Source of the DNA: Bacteroidales bacterium
GTDB taxonomy: Bacteria > Bacteroidota > Bacteroidia > Bacteroidales > UBA12077
Direction: 5' to 3'
Assembly (NCBI GenBank): GCA_030156305.1
Contig: JASGMZ010000113.1
Location: 1 to 9,006, forward strand
DNA length: 9,006 bases
The notes beneath the pieces are model-generated. The model worked only from the letters and a program-made list of their open reading frames with translations. It searched no databases and was not told where the DNA came from. Shown here one piece after another: positions 1 to 5,819 of the stretch. Every line of letters begins with the position of its first letter. The stretch's first letter is position 1. A program made the position numbers and the translations under genes.

Positions 1-52
1 GAACAATCTGTATTTCAGTATAATGCCGATTGATGTTCAATGTAATTTGCAT

Positions 53-114
53 AATTTTGGCTGCACTCGGCATAGCTCAAGCAAGCTTGGCTCTGCCCTT
101 GTTTGCACAAAATT
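53..114. repeat. Imperfect inverted repeat (hairpin), probable dispersed intergenic element
   Basis: The outer arms AATTTTG (53-59) and CAAAATT (108-114) are exactly complementary, and so are TGCA at 62-65 and TGCA at 104-107. The inner part runs from GGCA at 69 to TGCC at 97 and folds into CAAGC-AA-GCTTG, with GGCA/TGCC and AGC/GCT pairs around a single mismatch and a bulged T. The whole unit therefore forms one long, interrupted stem. It lies between genes and encodes nothing convincing. From memory, similar sequences with a GGCATAGCTCAAGCAAGCTT-like core recur in Bacteroidota genomes, which would make it a REP-like element. Only one copy is visible here, so its dispersed nature is inference. 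Confidence 0.6.
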
Positions 115-144
115 TTAGGAGCGGTAGCGAACTAAAATTACACA

Positions 145-164
145 CCTGCCTGCCGGCAGGCAGG
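145..164. repeat. 20-bp perfect GC-rich palindrome (CCTGCCTGCC and its reverse complement)
   Basis: CCTGCCTGCC (145-154) is followed directly by GGCAGGCAGG (155-164), giving a perfect 20-bp self-complementary sequence with no spacer. It is strikingly GC-rich against the AT-rich surroundings. Read on either strand in one frame it spells the peptide CLPAGR, a string I associate with spurious ORFs over a widespread short intergenic repeat in Bacteroidota and other bacteria. It lies 30 nt after the hairpin at 53-114 and about 40 nt before the flippase start. A repeat is the likeliest reading; an operator or recombination site is possible but unsupported. Confidence 0.65.
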
Positions 165-205
165 ATTGAACACATATCGGTATTAAATTTAAAAATATTT
201 TTGGC

Positions 206-1552
206 GTGTGGTTAGCTCCTAAAAGAAACATTAATAACATTGCAGGCTTACAGGTTTTTAACATTCTACGGTTTGTTACTTTTTTAATTATATCCATAGT
301 TTTTACAAAAATCGGACTTTCAAAAGAACAAATCGGTTTGTTTGAAATATCTGTATTTATGGCCAGTTTTGCTACGTTTTTTTGGGTAACCGGTTTAATT
401 CAGTCCTTTTTATCATTATTTAGGAAAAACAAAACCTTTGGCGGGCAGCAGGATAGCAATTTTTCCAAATCCCCTGAGATTTTTAATATTTTTGTACTTC
501 TACTGATTTTCAGTGTGATTGTTTTTTTTATTGGACTGGCTGTTCAAAACAACTTTTCGGTATTTGGTATTAAAGGAGAAGCTCCGCTTTTAACTGTTAC
601 GCTTTGGTATATTTTCTTAAGTAGCCCGGCCTGCTTAGTCGAGTACATTTATATGGTTCAAAATAAGTCGGGCAACACACTTAGCTACGCTTACATCACT
701 TATACTTTACAATTAGTAGCCGTTCTGACTCCGGTTTTATTAGGATATAATATTGTATGGGCTTTGCGTGGATTAGTATTAGTATCTATTGTCAGAAACA
801 TTTGGTTGCTAACGTTAATTTATAATTATGCCGAAATAAAATTATCTTTTTCTTATATGAAAGAGATTCTTTATTTAGCCACCCCTTTAATTTTTAGCAC
901 ACTAATTAGTGGTTCAGCACAATACATCGATGGGCTGGTAGTCTCTATACATTATTCTGCTGATGGATTTGCTATTTTCCGCTACGGAGCCAAGGAGTTA
1001 CCCTTTGTGGTAATGCTTGCGGCAGGTTTAAGCTCAGCAATGCTCACCGAATTTTCCACCAAAGAAAAAGTACTTGAGTCACTTGATGTTCTAAAACGTA
1101 AGTCATTGCGAATAATGCATTCTATGTATCCGTTAACTATTGTCATGTTGTTATTCGCCAAACCTCTTTATCACTTTGTTTTTAACGAAGAATTTACCCG
1201 TAGTGCTGACGTTTTTGTGGTTTACTTATTGGCTATTGCCAGCCGCCTGATATTTCCTCACACTATTCTTATCGGATTAAAAAAAACCAGAACGATATTG
1301 TATGTTTCCATTATCGAAGTCGTAGTCAATATATTTTTAAGCCTGTGGTTTGTTAAAGTATACGGAGTAACGGGGGTAGCTGTAGCAACCATTATAACCT
1401 ACTTTTTATCTAAAATTATTTTAGTAGCATACAACTACTTCAAATTAGGGATTAAACCAAAAAAATATATTCCCCTAAAATGGTATATATTCTACAGTTC
1501 CGTTTTATTGATTTTATTTATTTTAATCGACCATCAAATCATCGTAATATAA
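206..1552 (+). CDS. Polysaccharide/oligosaccharide flippase-like membrane protein (Wzx/MATE-like)
   Basis: This 448-residue protein is made almost entirely of hydrophobic helices, by eye about 12-14, spread from residue ~14 to ~445. The pattern and length fit polysaccharide-biosynthesis transporters of the MOP superfamily, which flip lipid-linked sugar units across the inner membrane. Family-like features are the N-terminal helix before a short loop and IGLFE (residues 43-47), and a late segment VYGVTGVAVATIITYFLS typical of the C-terminal half. A substrate cannot be read from the sequence. The start is GTG at 206; the in-frame stop at 167-169 rules out a long extension, and the next ATG/TTG in frame would remove the first helix. 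No Shine-Dalgarno is visible. No glycosyltransferase genes adjoin it within the window, so it may be the end of a surface-polysaccharide cluster lying to the left. The exact subfamily is uncertain. Confidence 0.8.
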   Translation: MWLAPKRNINNIAGLQVFNILRFVTFLIISIVFTKIGLSKEQIGLFEISVFMASFATFFWVTGLIQSFLSLFRKNKTFGGQQDSNFSKSPEIFNIFVLLLIFSVIVFFIGLAVQNNFSVFGIKGEAPLLTVTLWYIFLSSPACLVEYIYMVQNKSGNTLSYAYITYTLQLVAVLTPVLLGYNIVWALRGLVLVSIVRNIWLLTLIYNYAEIKLSFSYMKEILYLATPLIFSTLISGSAQYIDGLVVSIHYSADGFAIFRYGAKELPFVVMLAAGLSSAMLTEFSTKEKVLESLDVLKRKSLRIMHSMYPLTIVMLLFAKPLYHFVFNEEFTRSADVFVVYLLAIASRLIFPHTILIGLKKTRTILYVSIIEVVVNIFLSLWFVKVYGVTGVAVATIITYFLSKIILVAYNYFKLGIKPKKYIPLKWYIFYSSVLLILFILIDHQIIVI

Positions 1553-1564
1553 TTCTAAAGACAT

Positions 1565-1595
1565 TTTGACAGCATATATTGCACAAATATCTTAG
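1565..1595 (+). promoter_or_regulatory. Probable Bacteroidota-type promoter for the Bax inhibitor-1 gene
   Basis: A -33 element TTTG (1565-1568) is followed after 19 nt by TATCTTAG (1588-1595). This differs from the Bacteroidota -7 consensus TAnnTTTG at one position. Transcription would begin near 1600, leaving a leader of about 40 nt before the ATG at 1641. The match is imperfect and the region is AT-rich, so this is a moderate call. Confidence 0.4.
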
Positions 1596-1640
1596 GTATA
1601 TTTTTTGATTATAAGAAAAAAACAAAAAAATAAATTTATT

Positions 1641-2408
1641 ATGAATATAACCAGAACATCTAACCCGGTTTTATCGAAAACGGCTTTTAATACCAGGTCT
1701 TACGCAACAACCTATACCGAAACCATGACATTAAACGGAACGATTAATAAGTCGGTTGCCATGTTGTTGCTTGTTATTGTAGGAGCTCTGTATACATGGA
1801 ATATGTTTTTCGGAGCAGTAAATCTCGAAGCCGGTTCGGTACTGGTTTCTAAATGGATTGCTATTGGTGGCATTGGTGGTTTTATAGCTGCCTTAATTAC
1901 CATTTTTAAACGTAGCTGGGCTTATATCACGGCACCCATTTATGCGGTTTTAGAAGGTTTATTCTTAGGTGCCGTCTCGGCATTCTTCGAAGCTTCCTAC
2001 CCGGGCATTGTTATCCAGGCTATTGCGCTGACTTTTGGAACAATGTTCATTTTACTCTTAGGATACCGAACAGGCTTGATTAAAGTTACTAAAAAATTCC
2101 GTGCCGGAGTAATTGCTGCTACTGGAGCTGTGGCTTTAGTTTACATTATCTCCATTATTTTCTCTTTTTTCGGAGTTAACAATTTAATTATCTATAGCAA
2201 TGGCGTTTTAGGGATTGGCATCAGCCTGGTAATTGTTGGTATTGCAGCTCTTAACCTGGTTCTTGATTTTGATTTTATTGCCAAAGGGTCCGAAGCTGGT
2301 TTACCTAAATATATGGAATGGTATGCAGCATTTGGGTTAATGGTAACGCTTATATGGCTTTACATTGAGCTACTAAGGCTATTATCAAAATTTGCCGGCA
2401 GAGATTAA
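1641..2408 (+). CDS. Bax inhibitor-1/YccA family membrane protein
   Basis: This 255-residue protein has a polar N-terminus of about 35 residues followed by roughly seven membrane helices, the layout of the bacterial Bax inhibitor-1 (TMBIM) superfamily. Related proteins such as Bacillus YetJ are pH-sensitive calcium leak channels; the role here is not known. Diagnostic segments are PIYAVLEGLFLGAVSA in the third helix region, D209-F-D211 near the end of the sixth helix, and MEWYAAFGLMVTLIWLYIELLRLL (start M225) as the last helix. The two acidic residues at 209 and 211 may correspond to the pH-sensing aspartates of the family, by analogy only. I chose ATG 1641 because an upstream TTG at 1605 would add only a lysine-rich, unlikely leader. 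A terminator directly follows, so the gene is probably monocistronic. Confidence 0.88.
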   Translation: MNITRTSNPVLSKTAFNTRSYATTYTETMTLNGTINKSVAMLLLVIVGALYTWNMFFGAVNLEAGSVLVSKWIAIGGIGGFIAALITIFKRSWAYITAPIYAVLEGLFLGAVSAFFEASYPGIVIQAIALTFGTMFILLLGYRTGLIKVTKKFRAGVIAATGAVALVYIISIIFSFFGVNNLIIYSNGVLGIGISLVIVGIAALNLVLDFDFIAKGSEAGLPKYMEWYAAFGLMVTLIWLYIELLRLLSKFAGRD

Positions 2409-2428
2409 CAACCACATACAATATTACT

Positions 2429-2453
2429 AATCCGGGTTAAACCCGGATTTTTT
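2429..2453 (+). terminator. Intrinsic terminator after the Bax inhibitor-1 gene
   Basis: AATCCGGGT (2429-2437) pairs with ACCCGGATT (2441-2449), a 9-bp stem with a 3-nt loop, followed by a run of T to 2453. It lies 20 nt past the stop codon at 2406-2408 and separates this gene from the aminotransferase. Confidence 0.88.
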
Positions 2454-2559
2454 ATAATGTAAACTCCACAAACCGTTTAAATACTAAATAATAGCTGATT
2501 TTATTTTAAAAATTTACGGCTTTGTTCTATTTTTACCATCCTAATAAAAAATCGTTCCT

Positions 2560-4032
2560 ATGAGTTCATTAGAAAAATATTTCGACCTCTTTAAGAAAAA
2601 TATTGTGGGTTTTAATGCAACTTACAACTCACCTTACGGTGAACAAAAAATAATTTATGCCGACTGGATTGCCAGCGGAAGGCTTTATGAACCTATTGAA
2701 CGAAAAATGCTTGAACAATTTGGGCCTTACGTTGCTAATACGCATACCGAGACCAGTGAGACAGGCACTTTAATGACTCATAGTTATCATTATGCCCAAA
2801 AATTAATTAAAAAACATGTAAATGCAGGGCCTAATGATGTATTAATCCAGGCAGGATTCGGAATGACATCGGTAATCAATAAATTACAACGGATTTTAGG
2901 ATTAAAAGGATGTGGCCTATTACGAAATAAGAAGTGTTTAAAAGAAATGGATCGCCCGGTTGTTTTTCTCACGCACATGGAACATCATTCTAACCAAACC
3001 TCCTGGTACGAAACCATTTGTGATGTTGTGATTATTGAACCCGATGAAAACTTACTGGTTGATCCGGAAAAACTGCGCGAGAAACTTGAAGAATATAAAG
3101 ACCGCAAATTAAAAATTGGATCATTTTCAGCAGCCTCAAATGTTACCGGTGTTAAACCACCCTATTATAAATTAGCTAAATTAATGCACGAATTTGGAGG
3201 ACTCTGTTTTGTTGATTTTGCAGCTTCTGCTCCTTATGTAGAAATCAATATGCATCCTAAAGATCCGATGGAGAAACTGGACGCTATTTTCTTTTCTCCG
3301 CACAAATTTTTAGGCGGGCCAGGAACAGCAGGTATCATGATCTTTGATTCGAGCTTATACAACAACAAAGCACCCGATAATCCCGGCGGAGGTACTGTGG
3401 ATTGGACCAACCGTTGGGGCGAATATAAATATATAGATGATATTGAATTACGAGAAGATGGAGGGACACCTGGATTTTTGCAGGCCATAAGATCTGCTTT
3501 AACCCTTGAGCTCAAAGACAAAATTGGAGTTAAAAATATGGAACAACGAGAAAAAGAACTTATTCCAAGAGCATTTAAAGGGCTAAAGGCAATCCCCGGG
3601 GTTAAAATTCTTGCCGAAAATGTAATTGACCGAATAGGAGCACTTTCATTCTATATCGAAAATGCACATTATAACCTGGTGGTTAAATTGTTAAGCGACA
3701 GATACGGGGTACAGATGAGAGGCGGATGTGCTTGTGCCGGAACATATGGCCATTACCTGCTAAACGTCACCCATGATTATTCACGCAAAATTACCGAACT
3801 TATCAATCATGGTGATTTTTCACAAAAACCCGGTTGGATACGATGGTCCATTCATCCTACTACAAGTAACCAGGAAATCGATTATATTGTAAATGCTGTG
3901 GCGGAGATTGCCAAAAACCATCAAAAATGGAGCAAAGATTATCATTATAATAAGCATAACAATGAATTTATTCATCATAAATTTGTGGGAAAACAGAAGC
4001 ATAATCTCGATAATTGGTTCGCTTTGAAATAA
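2560..4032 (+). CDS. Class V PLP-dependent aminotransferase, cysteine desulfurase-like
   Basis: This is a 490-residue fold-type I PLP enzyme of the aminotransferase class V / NifS-SufS superfamily. The visible active-site landmarks are E141-H142-H143-S-N (the histidine that stacks on PLP), D219 in VDFAASAP, and the Schiff-base lysine K249 in SPHKFLGGPG. Near the C-terminus, R387-G-G-C-A-C392-A lines up with the RxGxxCA loop of type II cysteine desulfurases, so C392 sits where the sulfur-accepting cysteine is expected. The SufS glutamine three residues after the aspartate is replaced by Ala222. The protein is longer than SufS (about 400 residues), with an extra lysine-, histidine- and asparagine-rich C-terminus. 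No suf or isc genes adjoin it. Desulfurase activity is therefore possible but unproven; other class V activities such as epimerase or lyase remain open. The start ATG 2560 follows an AT-rich leader without Shine-Dalgarno. Confidence 0.85.
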   Translation: MSSLEKYFDLFKKNIVGFNATYNSPYGEQKIIYADWIASGRLYEPIERKMLEQFGPYVANTHTETSETGTLMTHSYHYAQKLIKKHVNAGPNDVLIQAGFGMTSVINKLQRILGLKGCGLLRNKKCLKEMDRPVVFLTHMEHHSNQTSWYETICDVVIIEPDENLLVDPEKLREKLEEYKDRKLKIGSFSAASNVTGVKPPYYKLAKLMHEFGGLCFVDFAASAPYVEINMHPKDPMEKLDAIFFSPHKFLGGPGTAGIMIFDSSLYNNKAPDNPGGGTVDWTNRWGEYKYIDDIELREDGGTPGFLQAIRSALTLELKDKIGVKNMEQREKELIPRAFKGLKAIPGVKILAENVIDRIGALSFYIENAHYNLVVKLLSDRYGVQMRGGCACAGTYGHYLLNVTHDYSRKITELINHGDFSQKPGWIRWSIHPTTSNQEIDYIVNAVAEIAKNHQKWSKDYHYNKHNNEFIHHKFVGKQKHNLDNWFALK

Positions 4033-4057
4033 TTTCAATAAAAAAGAGTTCTATTAT

Positions 4058-4088
4058 TTTGTATTTTTGATAACTATAATTAATTTTG
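4058..4088 (+). promoter_or_regulatory. Strong Bacteroidota housekeeping promoter for rpmE2
   Basis: TTTG (4058-4061) is separated by exactly 19 nt from TAATTTTG (4081-4088), a full match to the TTTG-N19-TAnnTTTG pattern of the Bacteroidota primary sigma factor. Transcription would begin near 4093 and give a leader of about 55 nt. A second perfect TAnnTTTG lies inside the spacer (4062-4069) but has no properly spaced upstream TTTG. Confidence 0.7.
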
Positions 4089-4133
4089 CAGACCATTAAG
4101 TTCAATTTTGTAGTTAATCGTATTGCATAATAT

Positions 4134-4140
4134 AAAGGAG
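4134..4140 (+). promoter_or_regulatory. Shine-Dalgarno sequence of rpmE2
   Basis: AAAGGAG ends 7 nt before the ATG at 4148, a near-canonical ribosome binding site. It stands out because most genes in this window have none, as is usual in Bacteroidota. Confidence 0.75.
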
Positions 4141-4147
4141 TTTTACA

Positions 4148-4405
4148 ATGAGAAAAGGAATACATCCGGACAATTACAGGTTAGTGGTTTTTAAAGATAT
4201 GTCGAATGGTGAGACTTTTATTACAAGGTCTACTGCACCATCAAGAGAAACCATTAAAATGGAAGATGGGGTTGAATATCCATTAATTAAAGTTGAAATT
4301 TCAAATACCTCTCACCCATTTTATACAGGTAAGATGAAACTTGTTGATACTGCCGGCCGTGTAGATAAGTACATGAACAAATATAAAAAGCATGTAAAAA
4401 AATAA
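4148..4405 (+). CDS. rpmE2: 50S ribosomal protein L31 type B
   Basis: This 85-residue protein starts MRKGIHPDNYRLVVFKDMS and contains the L31 segments GETFITRSTA and EISNTSHPFYTGK, followed by a basic tail. It is a component of the large ribosomal subunit at the subunit interface. It has no cysteine at all, so the zinc-binding CxxC pair of type A L31 is absent, and its length fits type B (about 80-90 residues). Type B, zinc-free L31 is the form that in other bacteria replaces the zinc form during zinc shortage. Here no Zur-like operator is recognisable, and a standard housekeeping promoter plus a strong Shine-Dalgarno precede it, suggesting constitutive high expression. A strong terminator follows 26 nt after the stop codon. 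Confidence 0.97.
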   Translation: MRKGIHPDNYRLVVFKDMSNGETFITRSTAPSRETIKMEDGVEYPLIKVEISNTSHPFYTGKMKLVDTAGRVDKYMNKYKKHVKK

Positions 4406-4431
4406 ATCATCATACACGTAAGAAAATATTG

Positions 4432-4458
4432 AAAGCTCCGACAATCGGAGCTTTTTTT
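4432..4458 (+). terminator. Intrinsic terminator after rpmE2
   Basis: AAAGCTCCGA (4432-4441) pairs with TCGGAGCTTT (4445-4454), a 10-bp stem with the 3-nt loop CAA. It ends in seven T residues (4452-4458). It is the strongest terminator in the window and lies just 38 nt before the next start codon. Confidence 0.92.
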
Positions 4459-4496
4459 GTTTAAATTTGTATAGAAACTTCATAAACTTTTTACCT

Positions 4497-5684
4497 ATGA
4501 ATTACATATTATTCGACGATAAAAGCTGGCAAAACTTATTACCACTTACTTTTACCAAACCTGTTTGCGAAATAAGAACAGGAATTCTTACCCTAAAAGA
4601 AAAATGGGAAAAAATGCTTCAAAGCACAGTATCCTATAAAACAGAAAAGTATCTCTCCGAAAAGTATCCCATAAAGGTTGCTACTGAAAATATACTCATC
4701 AATGGTTCGGTAATACCCAATAAAGATCTTATTGAAAAAATCCAACAACTTGACACCAATAAAGCCTTAGTTGCAGGCACGAAGATACTGGCACTAAAAA
4801 TAAATAAAGATCAGCTTTCTAGTTTCAATCCTTTCTCAATAGATAATTTTGAAAAGGAAAATTTTACGTCTGAATTTATTTCTATTGAATGGCCCTGGGA
4901 TATTTTTAAGCTAAATGAAATAAATATAAAAACAGATTTCGGCCTTATTACTAAAAATCGAAAATCAAAGCCATTAAGCAAATCAAATAACATTTTAGCA
5001 GAAGAAAATATTTTTATTGAAGAAGGAGCAAAAATTGAGTTTGCCACCCTAAATGCCTCAGAAGGGCCTATTTATGTCGGAAAAGATACAGAAATTATGG
5101 AAGGAAGCAACATAAGGGGGCCATTTGCTTTATGTGAACATGCCGTAGTTAAAATGGGAGCTAAAATTTATGGGCCAACAACCATTGGCCCGTATTCAAA
5201 AGTAGGCGGAGAAATTAATAACTCTGTAATTATAGGCTATTCCAATAAAGCACACGATGGATTTTTAGGAAACTCAGTAATTGGGGAATGGTGTAACCTG
5301 GGAGCCGACACGAACAATTCTAACCTTAAGAACAATTATACAGAAGTACGTTTGTGGAATTACGAAAAAGAACGGTTTATTAAAACCGGACTGCAATTCT
5401 GTGGTTTAATTATGGGCGATCATTCCAAATGCGCTATAAATACAATGTTTAATACCGGAACCGTAATTGGGGTTAACGCCAATATTTTTGGCGGTGGATT
5501 CCCTCGGAATTTTATTCCTTCCTTTTCATGGGGTGGAGCGCAAGGGTTTACTATTTATGGATTGGATAAAGCATTGGAAGTAGCCGAAAAAGTTATGGAA
5601 CGCAGAAATAAAATTTTGGATGATAAAGAGAAAAAAATCCTAAACTATATCTTCGAAAAGACTTCAAAATACAGAATATATTAA
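4497..5684 (+). CDS. GlmU-like putative sugar nucleotidyltransferase with hexapeptide-repeat C-terminus
   Basis: This 395-residue protein has two parts. Residues 1 to ~165 begin MNYILFDDKSWQNLLPLTF and continue TKPVCEIRTGILTLKEKW, the hallmark of the Bacteroidota sugar nucleotidyltransferase-like family (NTP_transf_4). The classic GxGTR nucleotide loop is absent. Residues from ~170 to ~360 form a left-handed beta-helix of hexapeptide repeats. Within it, NKAHDGFLG around H253 and NLGADT (267-272) resemble the GlmU acetyltransferase region that carries the catalytic histidine (GlmU: KAxHLxYxG and NIGAGT). An acyltransferase or nucleotide-sugar role is therefore plausible; the real substrate is unknown. 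ATG 4497 is chosen because the sequence MNYILFDD is the family-like N-terminus; an upstream TTG at 4467 would add ten unlikely residues. It follows the rpmE2 terminator, so it needs its own promoter or readthrough; no clean promoter is seen. Confidence 0.85.
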   Translation: MNYILFDDKSWQNLLPLTFTKPVCEIRTGILTLKEKWEKMLQSTVSYKTEKYLSEKYPIKVATENILINGSVIPNKDLIEKIQQLDTNKALVAGTKILALKINKDQLSSFNPFSIDNFEKENFTSEFISIEWPWDIFKLNEINIKTDFGLITKNRKSKPLSKSNNILAEENIFIEEGAKIEFATLNASEGPIYVGKDTEIMEGSNIRGPFALCEHAVVKMGAKIYGPTTIGPYSKVGGEINNSVIIGYSNKAHDGFLGNSVIGEWCNLGADTNNSNLKNNYTEVRLWNYEKERFIKTGLQFCGLIMGDHSKCAINTMFNTGTVIGVNANIFGGGFPRNFIPSFSWGGAQGFTIYGLDKALEVAEKVMERRNKILDDKEKKILNYIFEKTSKYRIY

Positions 5685-5692
5685 ATTTTTGC

Positions 5693-5736
5693 TGCCAAAA
5701 TTTTGTATTAAAAACTTTTGGCATAGTGATTGCCAA
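5693..5736. promoter_or_regulatory. Cluster of inverted TGCCAA/TTGGCA half-sites before lon
   Basis: Three half-sites occur in 44 bp: TGCCAAAA (5693-5700), TTTTGGCA (5716-5723) and TGCCAA (5731-5736). The first two form an 8-bp inverted repeat with a 15-nt loop, and the second and third form a 6-bp inverted repeat with a 7-nt spacer. The first pair could form a transcript hairpin after the GlmU-like gene, but no T tract follows. The second pair could be a repressor or activator operator. The right part coincides with the possible sigma-54 promoter. Confidence 0.4.
5718..5733 (+). promoter_or_regulatory. Possible sigma-54 (-24/-12) promoter of lon
   Basis: TTGGCA (5718-5723) and TTGC (5730-5733) keep the invariant GG and GC of sigma-54 promoters exactly 10 bp apart, against the consensus TGGCAC-N5-TTGC. 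Only the C after TGGCA is replaced by T. Transcription would start near 5745, about 75 nt before the lon ATG. The same bases also form an inverted repeat, so an operator is an alternative reading. No upstream activator site was identified. Confidence 0.45.
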
Positions 5737-5760
5737 TTCTATTATCCTAATAAATTTATT

Positions 5761-5790
5761 ATGAGTACTGACATTTTGTCTTTACCTTAA
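5761..5790 (+). CDS. Possible 9-codon leader ORF (MSTDILSLP) upstream of lon
   Basis: ATG at 5761 opens a nine-residue reading frame, MSTDILSLP, closed by TAA at 5788-5790, 29 nt before the lon start. If transcription starts near 5745, this is the first ATG of the message. The 14 bases TAAATTTATTATGA around it (5751-5764) are identical to those around the Bax inhibitor-1 start (1631-1644), so the context is one used for real initiation here. It is not in frame with lon. Such a short ORF may be chance in an AT-rich leader; this is a speculative call. Confidence 0.2.
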   Translation: MSTDILSLP

Positions 5791-5819
5791 AACCATTTTA
5801 ATAAAGGAAATTAGTAATT

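Noticed and set aside
1..33. Possible C-terminal tail of an upstream gene (EQSVFQYNAD then TGA at 31-33)
   Set aside because: Only ten codons are visible, other frames also stay open for short stretches, and nothing identifies a family.
196..203. TATTTTTG match to the Bacteroidota -7 element
   Set aside because: No TTTG or TTG lies 19-21 bp upstream, and transcription would begin after the GTG start codon.
30..215. A 61-residue reading frame with a hydrophobic, signal-like N-terminus
   Set aside because: It starts at TTG and runs straight through the hairpin at 53-114 and the palindrome at 145-164; its peptide strings are by-products of those repeats. It also overlaps the flippase start.
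115..297. Minus-strand 60-residue reading frame
   Set aside because: It is antisense to the flippase start and includes the palindrome's CLPAGR string; no family features.
2504..2535. Weak promoter for the aminotransferase (TTTT ... TATTTTTA at 2528-2535)
   Set aside because: Both elements deviate from consensus in an AT-rich region; a promoter must exist between the terminator and 2560, but this one cannot be supported.
3234..3521. Minus-strand 95-residue reading frame inside the aminotransferase
   Set aside because: It lies opposite the PLP-binding region of a clearly conserved gene and looks like an antisense shadow.
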